A stretch of DNA of 5,456 nucleotides from Halieaceae bacterium (lineage in GTDB: Bacteria > Pseudomonadota > Gammaproteobacteria > Pseudomonadales > Halieaceae): contig QXYP01000204.1 in assembly GCA_009886815.1 (NCBI GenBank), positions 2,088 through 7,543 on the forward strand, in the 5' to 3' direction. The number at the start of each line of letters is the position of its first letter. The stretch's first letter is position 1. The notes under the pieces were generated by a model. That model ran no database searches. It was not told the DNA's origin and was given only the letters and a program-made list of their open reading frames with translations. A program made the position numbers and the translations under genes. Below, piece after piece: positions 1 to 4,606 of this stretch.

Positions 1-255
1 GTGAAATATTTTGCCTCCGGAGTGCAGGTTTGGCTGGCCGATCTAAACCGCCGGGAACAGCAATTGCTACCGCCTATCGAAAGTCTAGAAGCTCAGTTGA
101 GCCCCATAGTGCCCGACAGCTACCGGCAATGGGCCGCTAAACGCCGCGCCACACTCACGCTGTTACGGGACACCCCGAGGGAGCACATTGCCGCGCTACA
201 ACGTCTTGCTGATTCTTGCTCAGGCTCTGTTTTAACGCTCCCTACTCAAAGTTGA
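1..255 (+). CDS. 3' end of an unrecognised protein gene, truncated by the window start
   Basis: This open frame enters from the left edge and stops with TGA at 253-255. The first codon is GTG, but it sits exactly on the window edge, so it is more likely an internal valine than a real start, and no upstream ribosome binding site can be assessed. The visible 84 residues are mostly helix-forming and rich in Arg, Gln and Leu (for example LNRREQQLLPPIESLEAQL near residue 15), with no membrane segment, no recognisable catalytic motif and a single cysteine near the end. I do not recognise the family. It lies 41 bp upstream of the lipoprotein gene on the same strand, so the two could be co-transcribed, but the downstream gene has its own strong ribosome binding site. 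Treat this as a hypothetical protein C-terminus; that it is coding at all is likely but not certain. Confidence 0.5.
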   Translation: MKYFASGVQVWLADLNRREQQLLPPIESLEAQLSPIVPDSYRQWAAKRRATLTLLRDTPREHIAALQRLADSCSGSVLTLPTQS

Positions 256-273
256 TCTCTCTGCTACACTTTG

Positions 274-290
274 TCCTCGATTTGAGGAGA
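274..290 (+). promoter_or_regulatory. Ribosome binding site of the lipoprotein gene, partly inside a small hairpin
   Basis: GAGGAGA at 284-290 lies 6 nt before the ATG at 297 and is a strong Shine-Dalgarno sequence; it decides the start at 297 over the longer open frame beginning at 216. TCCTC at 274-278 is perfectly complementary to GAGGA at 284-288 with a 5-nt loop (GATTT), so the mRNA can fold a 5-bp hairpin that hides most of the site. The pairing is seen in the sequence; a regulatory effect is inference. Confidence 0.6.
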
Positions 291-296
291 TACACC

Positions 297-893
297 ATGT
301 CACGAACACGCTTATTTACCGTTGTCAGTTTATTTTTGGCGTTGCTGGCCGCCTGCGCAACGCCGCCGCCCAAGCCTTCAGTCGATTTCGACGTTGAACA
401 CGACTTTGCCAACGACAAAAAGATAGGCTTTTACGCGCTCAGTGGTGGCGTGACGGGCAGTAACCCCATGGGAATGACCGATTTTCAAAAAGACCGTATC
501 AAGGAAGCCCTGAGTAATGCACTGCAAGGTAAGGGCTACACGCTGGTAGACAGTGCAAAAGATGCTGATCTACTCATTAGCTGGCACCTCAATACCGTCG
601 AAAAGCAAGATGTGCGAACAACTTCATCTCCCAACTACAGCATGGGCGTGGGGTACAGCCGATACAATCGCTACGCCATGTACAACTGCTACAACTGCAT
701 GAATAGTACTGACGTGAAGGTTACGGACTACACCCAGGGCACTTTCATTATCGATATGATTGACCCGGTTAAAAATCGCTCAGTCTGGCGTAGCGTTACT
801 CAATCGAAAATGAAAGGTGAAATGGTCAAAGACCAAACGACCATCGATAGTGCAGCACGCTTGGTACTCGCCGACTTTCCTATGGCTCCCTAA
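297..893 (+). CDS. DUF4136-family outer-membrane lipoprotein
   Basis: The 198-residue product starts with a lipoprotein signal peptide: Arg at 3 and 5, a hydrophobic core at residues 6-19, and a lipobox LAAC with the acylated Cys at residue 20. The residue after Cys is Ala, not Asp, which by the +2 rule predicts outer-membrane targeting. A Pro-rich linker (residues 23-27) follows, then a domain matching the DUF4136 pattern: DFDVEHDFANDKKIGFY near 30-46, a helix KDRIKEALSNALQGKGY (65-81), ADLLISWHL (90-98), a Gly/Tyr/Asn-rich stretch (115-136), and a strand GTFIIDMIDPVKNRSVWR (148-165). The function of the family is unknown; members are small envelope lipoproteins. One oddity is the CYNC pair (Cys131 and Cys134) in the Tyr-rich segment. 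The start at 297 is chosen because of the GAGGAGA site 6 nt upstream and because only this start gives a proper signal peptide. Family assignment is from remembered motifs; a lipoprotein call is very safe. Confidence 0.88.
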   Translation: MSRTRLFTVVSLFLALLAACATPPPKPSVDFDVEHDFANDKKIGFYALSGGVTGSNPMGMTDFQKDRIKEALSNALQGKGYTLVDSAKDADLLISWHLNTVEKQDVRTTSSPNYSMGVGYSRYNRYAMYNCYNCMNSTDVKVTDYTQGTFIIDMIDPVKNRSVWRSVTQSKMKGEMVKDQTTIDSAARLVLADFPMAP

Positions 894-918
894 GGTCTCT
901 AATGACCTCTTAGGAGCC
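884..918 (+). terminator. Imperfect stem-loop at the end of the lipoprotein gene, possible terminator
   Basis: GGCTCC (884-889) pairs with GGAGCC (913-918), TAAG (891-894) with CTTA (909-912), and GTC (895-897) with GAC (904-906). This gives about 13 bp with one single-base and one two-base bulge around the loop TCTAAT. The left arm contains the TAA stop codon (891-893). No T-run follows, so it is not a standard intrinsic terminator; it could instead protect the 3' end of the mRNA. A second small hairpin, CTGG-TTACC-CCAG (919-931), directly abuts it. Confidence 0.4.
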
Positions 919-960
919 CTGGTTACCCCAGTTAAACGCAGCTGGCCTAGTCAGCAGAGA

Positions 961-1039
961 AAGTCCCCCGGGCCCTAGCCTAACCGCTGGGGCGACCGCC
1001 AAAGACACAACACTAAGGTACAAACCTGCCCGGGGGCTT
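961..1039 (+). ncRNA. Candidate structured RNA element (three-way-junction fold), unassigned
   Basis: Nine bases, CCCCCGGGC (965-973), pair perfectly with GCCCGGGGG (1028-1036). After a bulged T964 the helix continues with AAG (961-963) pairing with CTT (1037-1039). Directly inside are two further hairpins that abut the closing helix on each side: 974-979 with 986-991 (loop CTAACC, includes one T·G pair) and AGGT (1016-1019) with ACCT (1024-1027), loop ACAA. A 24-nt single-stranded junction, 992-1015, joins them. The T·G pair would become A·C on the other strand, which favours a + strand RNA. It does not match any riboswitch, ribozyme or tRNA consensus I can recall, and there is no T-run for an intrinsic terminator. 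It may be a leader element of the operon that starts at 1209, a small RNA, or simply a stable palindrome. Confidence 0.3.
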
Positions 1040-1170
1040 CAGACACTCCAGTCAGAAACAATACTCATTTCGGGTAATGCACTCAGTATTCGGTTATGTC
1101 GTAATATGCGCCTGCGGCTAAGCGCCCGGGTATCTTTGTGCTGACGCCCAAACTCAAAGGTCAGCTGCCG

Positions 1171-1186
1171 GGTTACTTGCGTAGCC
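1171..1186 (+). promoter_or_regulatory. Hairpin just upstream of the operon's ribosome binding site
   Basis: GGTTAC (1171-1176) pairs with GTAGCC (1181-1186), including one T·G wobble, around the tetraloop TTGC. It ends 10 nt before the Shine-Dalgarno sequence GGGGAG (1197-1202). An upstream inverted repeat, GCTGAC (1140-1145) with GTCAGC (1160-1165), has a 14-nt loop. Together these could shape the leader; a role in translation or attenuation is inference. Confidence 0.3.
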
Positions 1187-1208
1187 ACAAAAATTCGGGG
1201 AGAAATAC

Positions 1209-2204
1209 ATGAAACTCATCCGTAAATCACAACTGCCCAGTCCCTGCCCTCGACCTGATAGAACCGAGAGGAATGTATCTATTGGCTTGGTGCAAAGCCG
1301 CTGGCACGAGGATTCTGAGCGTCACCGAGAAGCTTTGAGTGAGGGCGTTGCGGCGGCGGCTAATGCCGGTGCGGCGATCGTTTTTCTGCCAGAACTCACC
1401 CTATCGCGATACCCGGCAGACACACTGCCCCAAGGGCCGGCGGACAGTACCGCCGAGGTATTACAAGACGGGCCTACACATCAGTTTGCCGCACAGTTAG
1501 CGCGAGACAACGACGTGATGGTGCACTGCTCGATTTTTGAGCGCAGCAATGCAACAGATCATCGTGGGTTTAATACCGCCATGATCGTTGATACCTCGGG
1601 AACGATCGTTGCACAGACAAGAAAGCTACACATTCCGGTAACAACCGGGTACTACGAAGATCACTATTTTACCCCAGGACCCGCTGAAAACCCTTACCCC
1701 GTCCACGCGCTATCTTTGGACAGCAGTGAAATCGCTATTGGCTTGCCCACCTGCTGGGATGAATGGTTCCCCGAGGTACCGCGTTGCTATGCCCTAGGGG
1801 GTGCCGAATTACTGTGCTACCCCACCGCCATTGGTTCGGAGCCCGATTATCCGGGCTTCGATACTGAGCCTCTGCTGCGACAGGCGGTAGTTGGCCACGC
1901 TATAGCCAATGGATTGTTTATTGTCATTCCCAACCGTTTTGGCTCAGAGGGTAGCCTGGAGTTCTACGGTTCAAGTTTCATTGTCGACCCCCTTGGGCGC
2001 GTTTTGGCCCAAGCACCCAGAGATGAAGAAGCCGTGCTTGTCGTGGATATTGATCTCGGGCTACGAGAAGACTGGCTAACGCTCTTTCCCTTCTTTGGAA
2101 CGCGTCGGCCCGATACCTACAGCGCCCTTACCGAGGCCATAAAAAATCCACGCCAACCCTCGGGAACGGGGCTTCACGGGGGCATTCCCGGGTTATCGCC
2201 ATGA
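1209..2204 (+). CDS. Nitrilase-superfamily amidohydrolase, N-carbamoylputrescine-amidase-like (AguB-like)
   Basis: The 331-residue protein is a carbon-nitrogen hydrolase with the full Glu-Lys-Cys triad: Glu62 in FLPEL, Lys139 in TRKLHIP, Cys182 in TCWDEWFPE. The segments GYYEDHYFTPG (147-157), CWDEWFPEVPR (182-192), GAELLCYPTAIGSEP (198-212) and the C-terminal FYGSSFIVDPLG (252-263) follow the plant and bacterial N-carbamoylputrescine amidase pattern; these enzymes cleave N-carbamoylputrescine to putrescine, CO2 and NH3 in the cytoplasm. It differs at places usually conserved in that group: the DGPGY segment is VTTGY (144-148), and the DHWRR segment is TEPLLRQ (219-225). It also carries about 20 extra N-terminal residues and a Gly/Pro-rich C-terminal tail (313-331), against a usual length near 290. 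The start is supported by GGGGAG at 1197-1202, 6 nt upstream. Its stop overlaps the next start as ATGA, so it is coupled to the deiminase gene, which supports a polyamine-type reaction. The class is certain; the exact substrate is not. Confidence 0.85.
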   Translation: MKLIRKSQLPSPCPRPDRTERNVSIGLVQSRWHEDSERHREALSEGVAAAANAGAAIVFLPELTLSRYPADTLPQGPADSTAEVLQDGPTHQFAAQLARDNDVMVHCSIFERSNATDHRGFNTAMIVDTSGTIVAQTRKLHIPVTTGYYEDHYFTPGPAENPYPVHALSLDSSEIAIGLPTCWDEWFPEVPRCYALGGAELLCYPTAIGSEPDYPGFDTEPLLRQAVVGHAIANGLFIVIPNRFGSEGSLEFYGSSFIVDPLGRVLAQAPRDEEAVLVVDIDLGLREDWLTLFPFFGTRRPDTYSALTEAIKNPRQPSGTGLHGGIPGLSP

Positions 2205-3193
2205 CCTTCGTCATGCCACCGGAATGGGCACCTCACAGTGCCACGTGGATGGGCTTTCCCAGCGCCGCCTACCCGGAAGCTCATGCTTCAGACAATGACG
2301 TATGGCAGGCATGGGCTGCGGTCGCCAACATCATCGTTGATCATGAACCGGTCAATATGTTGTGTCATCCCGAACAGATACCCATTGCGCAGCGCCTGTT
2401 GAGCTCGGCCGTGGTTCTGCACGAATTTCCCATTGCTGATGCCTGGCTGCGCGACACAGGCCCTACTTTCGTAGTGACAGACAACACACTAAAAGCCGTG
2501 GATTGGCGCTTCAATGGTTGGGGAGACAACACCGCGTTTGCTTGGGATAACGACGCGAAAATCGCGGCGCACATTGCCAAAATACTGGAGGTGGAGTGCC
2601 TACAATCGTCACTCACCAATGAAGGGGGTGGACTGCATGTGAACGGTGATGGCCTGGTGCTACTGACCGACACGGTACAGCTGGACCCCGACCGCAATCC
2701 TGAGTGGAGTCGATTACAGGTTGAAAATGAGGTGCACAGACTGCTGGGCACCGATCGCGCTGTTTGGCTACCCCATGGTTTATGGCGAGACTACGCGCCG
2801 CACGGTACCCGAGGCCATGTTGATATTGTGGCTTGCTTTAACGAGTCAGGCTCGGTCCTTCTTCACAGGCAACAAGATCGCAGCCACCCCGACTGCGAGC
2901 GTTACGCGTTGCATCAACAGGTGCTAGAGCAGGCAGAGCTAAAATACAGCGACATTGCGGCCCCCAAAGTACTCGAGGATCACTACGGTTGGGTAGATTA
3001 CAGCTATATCAATCACTATGTGCTCAACGGTGCGGTTGTTGTGCCTATATTTTCTGACCCCCACGACGGCCTCGCCTGCGAGCAGTTGGCTGAAGCCTGG
3101 CCGGGACGAGAAATACGAATCGTTGATGCACGGGTTATTTTTGCTATGGGTGGTGGGATACACTGCATCACCCAACAGCAACCACGAATCTAA
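2201..3193 (+). CDS. aguA: Agmatine-deiminase-family enzyme (AguA / PAD-type amidinotransferase fold)
   Basis: The 330-residue protein matches agmatine deiminase along its whole length, near the usual 330-370. Agmatine deiminase hydrolyses the guanidino group of agmatine to N-carbamoylputrescine and ammonia. Visible landmarks: MPPEWAPHSATWMGFP (5-20), ADAWLRDTGPTF (79-90), VDWRFNGWG (100-108), NEGGGLHVNGDG (140-151, likely active-site Glu141), RGHVD (204-208, His206 and Asp208) and GGGIHCITQQQP (317-328) with nucleophile Cys322. In the plant and Pseudomonas enzymes I recall the nucleophile motif reads GGGNIHC; here the Asn is Gly, and TNGHVDN is TRGHVDI. Both, together with DYSYINHY (266-273), recall the form I associate with actinobacterial homologues. 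The ATG overlaps the preceding stop by 4 bp (ATGA) and has no clear ribosome binding site of its own, so translation is probably coupled. Met5 is an alternative start without a better site. An action on a related guanidino compound is possible. Confidence 0.88.
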   Translation: MTFVMPPEWAPHSATWMGFPSAAYPEAHASDNDVWQAWAAVANIIVDHEPVNMLCHPEQIPIAQRLLSSAVVLHEFPIADAWLRDTGPTFVVTDNTLKAVDWRFNGWGDNTAFAWDNDAKIAAHIAKILEVECLQSSLTNEGGGLHVNGDGLVLLTDTVQLDPDRNPEWSRLQVENEVHRLLGTDRAVWLPHGLWRDYAPHGTRGHVDIVACFNESGSVLLHRQQDRSHPDCERYALHQQVLEQAELKYSDIAAPKVLEDHYGWVDYSYINHYVLNGAVVVPIFSDPHDGLACEQLAEAWPGREIRIVDARVIFAMGGGIHCITQQQPRI

Positions 3194-4011
3194 TGTTTAC
3201 TTATATAAACCCCGATATCCGCAAAAAACTGATCGCCAGAAACAAGCTGGTCAGGATCGACGATGAAGGCCGTCAAATCGACTCAGCCGAGGCTTCCCCG
3301 CCCGGCCAACGCAGCTTAAACCTGCTGGGGCCCGTACCCCTGCCCCTTGCTCTGGGTGAGCAACAGCCGGTCGCAGACTGGTATGCCACTGTGCGCAGTA
3401 CCGAATTGTCTGAGGTCGAAGGACTGGCCACGACGCTCAGAGAACAAGGTGGACAGCATTTGTTCTCGCACTTGGCCTCTAGCATGGCGGTCAATAGCGT
3501 TTTGGTCATTGGCGATGCCGAAACTGCTGAATCCCCTTTGGTGAGAGTGCATTCTAACTGCCTGACAGGGGATGTTTTTGGATCGAGACGCTGCGAGTGT
3601 GGGCCCCAGCTAGAGGCCGCCATTGATCGTTTAGCTGCAGAGCCCGGTGGAGGCTATTTAATCTACATGGCTGGACACGAGGGACGTGGCATTGGCTTGT
3701 GGGCCAAGGCCGCTACCTACTTACTTCAAGATGAGGGGGAAGACACCTACCAGGCCAACCGGTCACTGGGTCTTCCCGATGACTCTCGTGACTTTAGTGA
3801 CGCCGCAACCCTGCTGAAGTACTTCGGTCGCGGGCGACCGCTACGCCTGCTTACCAACAACCCTAAAAAGGTCGACGATCTGATGGCAAGCGGGCTGACG
3901 AACATAGAGCGGGTTAAACATGTCACAGGTGTCCATGATCACAATTTACGTTATCTACAGGCCAAGCGGGAATGGGGCCACTCCATTGATGAGGACGATT
4001 TAAGCAGCTAG
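3193..4011 (+). CDS. GTP cyclohydrolase II (RibA) family protein with an N-terminal extension
   Basis: Residues 115-265 are a GTP cyclohydrolase II domain. This enzyme opens GTP to 2,5-diamino-6-ribosylamino-4(3H)-pyrimidinone 5'-phosphate, formate and pyrophosphate, the first committed riboflavin step. Visible: RVHSNCLTGDVFGS and RRCECGPQL giving zinc ligands Cys123, Cys134 and Cys136; GHEGRGIGL (161-169); Tyr176, Asp197 and Arg199 at the positions of E. coli Tyr105, Asp126 and Arg128; and LLTNNPKKV (219-227). Differences: the conserved Arg of KIRAY is Ala174, and HSEC is HSNC. About 272 residues compare with 196 in E. coli RibA; the extra is roughly 70 residues at the N-terminus with no recognised domain, and no DHBP synthase (RibB) half is present. 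The start lies in TAATG, sharing one base with the deiminase stop, with no ribosome binding site, so re-initiation is likely. No other riboflavin gene is in view. It is either a functional RibA paralogue or a family member with another task. Confidence 0.88.
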   Translation: MFTYINPDIRKKLIARNKLVRIDDEGRQIDSAEASPPGQRSLNLLGPVPLPLALGEQQPVADWYATVRSTELSEVEGLATTLREQGGQHLFSHLASSMAVNSVLVIGDAETAESPLVRVHSNCLTGDVFGSRRCECGPQLEAAIDRLAAEPGGGYLIYMAGHEGRGIGLWAKAATYLLQDEGEDTYQANRSLGLPDDSRDFSDAATLLKYFGRGRPLRLLTNNPKKVDDLMASGLTNIERVKHVTGVHDHNLRYLQAKREWGHSIDEDDLSS

Positions 4012-4016
4012 CTGCT
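4003..4016. repeat. 14-bp perfect palindrome across the stop codon of the cyclohydrolase gene
   Basis: AGCAGCTAGCTGCT is identical to its reverse complement and contains the TAG stop (4009-4011). As RNA it would form only a 5-bp stem with a CTAG loop and no T-run, so as a terminator it is weak. A second short hairpin, CCACT-CGGGA-AGTGG (4034-4048), lies inside the 3' end of the convergent gene. With only 13 bp between the two stop codons, such symmetric elements could serve both transcripts. Confidence 0.35.
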
Positions 4017-4024
4017 GTACTTTG

Positions 4025-4345
4025 TCAGTTGAGCCACTCGGGAAGTGGTGCATCACCCAAGGAAATTTCTAAGGTATTGGCCGCGGCTGGGTGGCTATGC
4101 CCCACCATTTCATCGTAGGCGCTGCGCTGACGCAAAATAATCTCACACCCCGCGACGGTTTTAAGCACCCGCTTCATTTCCAGCAAGTTATGCCGCTTGA
4201 GTATCTTTTTTTCGTCTTCGGCAATAACGCGCTCCTCTCCGTTAATGCGCGCGTGGGCAATGTATAGACTCAGATCAACAGACTCTACTATCCATTGTTC
4301 AATAAGCCCCGATTGCTTCTTCAATTCCTTCAACGTGATCTTCAT
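4025..4345 (-). CDS. Small DUF6482-like conserved protein
   Basis: A 106-residue soluble protein with no signal peptide or membrane segment. It has an N-terminal helix (MKITLKELKKQ), a strand-rich part IEQWIVESVDLSLYIAHARI (15-34) followed by NGEERVIAEDE, then a helix NLLEMKRVLKTV (53-64), a strand CEIILRQRS (67-75) and the signature-like AYDEMVG (76-82). This layout matches, from memory, the DUF6482 family of gammaproteobacteria, whose function is unknown. The start ATG (4345-4343) is preceded on its strand by GGGGTG (4356-4351), 5 nt away, an acceptable Shine-Dalgarno. It is convergent with the operon (13-bp gap between stops) and divergent from cho, so it is its own transcription unit or is read with the doubtful small ORF upstream. 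No evidence ties it to the operon's function. Coding status is firm, family assignment moderate. Confidence 0.75.
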   Translation of the reverse strand: MKITLKELKKQSGLIEQWIVESVDLSLYIAHARINGEERVIAEDEKKILKRHNLLEMKRVLKTVAGCEIILRQRSAYDEMVGHSHPAAANTLEISLGDAPLPEWLN

Positions 4346-4606
4346 GCTGACACCCCGATCTGAGATTATTAGGGAGAATACGGGAGCCTAGGTCTTCCAG
4401 CCCGCTCACGTTCGTTATTTGTCCAATACCATTTTCAGCGCCACCCCCTTAATTAGTGGCCTTTCTGGAACAGCCAAAATGCGCGCGGCTTCCCAATAAT
4501 TCCCTCGGTCAAAACCCATGAATTAAGTTTGCAGACTATAAAAGCGACCCCTACAAAAGCTGGACGACCGCAGTGTTTTTAAACGGGAACGGTGATCATA
4601 GCGGCC
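4346..4606. other. Divergent intergenic region between the DUF6482-like gene and cho
   Basis: About 260 bp that must contain promoters in both directions. It holds the doubtful small ORF above and a weak hairpin, GCCAC (4440-4444) with GTGGC (4456-4460). TATAAA at 4537-4542 resembles a -10 element pointing towards cho, but no acceptable -35 sits 16-18 bp upstream. No LexA-type box (CTG-N10-CAG) was found. Otherwise I see nothing that can be assigned. Confidence 0.5.
4415..4519 (-). CDS. Doubtful 34-residue ORF upstream of the DUF6482-like gene
   Basis: Reading leftwards from ATG at 4519, 34 codons run to TAA at 4417-4415. The predicted peptide, beginning MGFDRGNYWEAARILAVPER and ending in a basic-hydrophobic stretch ALKMVLDK, has a natural-looking composition. 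However, no Shine-Dalgarno sequence precedes the start, and an in-frame stop lies two codons upstream of it, so the frame cannot be longer. It lies on the same strand as, and 69 bp before, the DUF6482-like gene. It could be a small protein, a remnant of a decayed gene, or chance. I do not recognise it. Confidence 0.2.
   Translation of the reverse strand: MGFDRGNYWEAARILAVPERPLIKGVALKMVLDK

Larger units (their letters stand above)
894..1208. other. Gene-free region of about 315 bp between the lipoprotein gene and the three-gene operon
   Basis: No convincing reading frame on either strand. In order it holds the remainder of the stem-loop at 884-918, a small hairpin at 919-931, a GC-rich long-range inverted repeat at 961-1039, then a stretch with several short inverted repeats (GCTGAC 1140-1145 with GTCAGC 1160-1165, and a hairpin 1171-1186) just before the operon's ribosome binding site. 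The operon promoter must lie here unless transcription reads through from upstream. I see no good sigma-70 pair: TAATAT at 1102-1107 is -10-like, but nothing resembling TTGACA lies at the right distance. The density of pairing suggests a structured 5' leader, but no known riboswitch class was recognised. Confidence 0.6.

Noticed and set aside
1..3. GTG at base 1 as a true start codon
   Set aside because: It coincides with the window edge, so nothing upstream can support it; an internal valine codon is at least as likely.
961..1039. Guanidine (ykkC, mini-ykkC, guanidine-III), preQ1 or FMN riboswitch
   Set aside because: These were considered because of the enzymes downstream, but the conserved core sequences of these classes are not present.
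1134..1165. H-type pseudoknot from CTTTG/CAAAG interleaved with GCTGAC/GTCAGC
   Set aside because: The arms interleave as in a pseudoknot, but no nucleotides are left to cross the first stem, so the geometry is not feasible; probably coincidence.
3193..3540. N-terminal extension as a DHBP synthase (RibB) half of a RibBA fusion
   Set aside because: It is far too short (a RibB domain is about 200 residues) and shows none of the RibB acidic or histidine motifs.
3193..4011. URC1, the GTP cyclohydrolase II-like protein of the uracil catabolism (URC) pathway
   Set aside because: As I recall them, URC1 proteins carry HDECNGSDVFGS, CTCRPYL and EGRALGE, whereas this protein has HSNCLTGDVFGS, CECGPQL and EGRGIGL as in true RibA. 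No URC4 or uracil phosphoribosyltransferase gene is beside it.
4537..4542. TATAAA as the -10 element of a cho promoter
   Set aside because: No -35-like hexamer lies 16-18 bp upstream, so a promoter call cannot be supported.
4560..4573. LexA box CTG...CAG upstream of cho
   Set aside because: Only 8 bases separate CTG and CAG; the gammaproteobacterial box needs 10, and the flanking T and A are missing.
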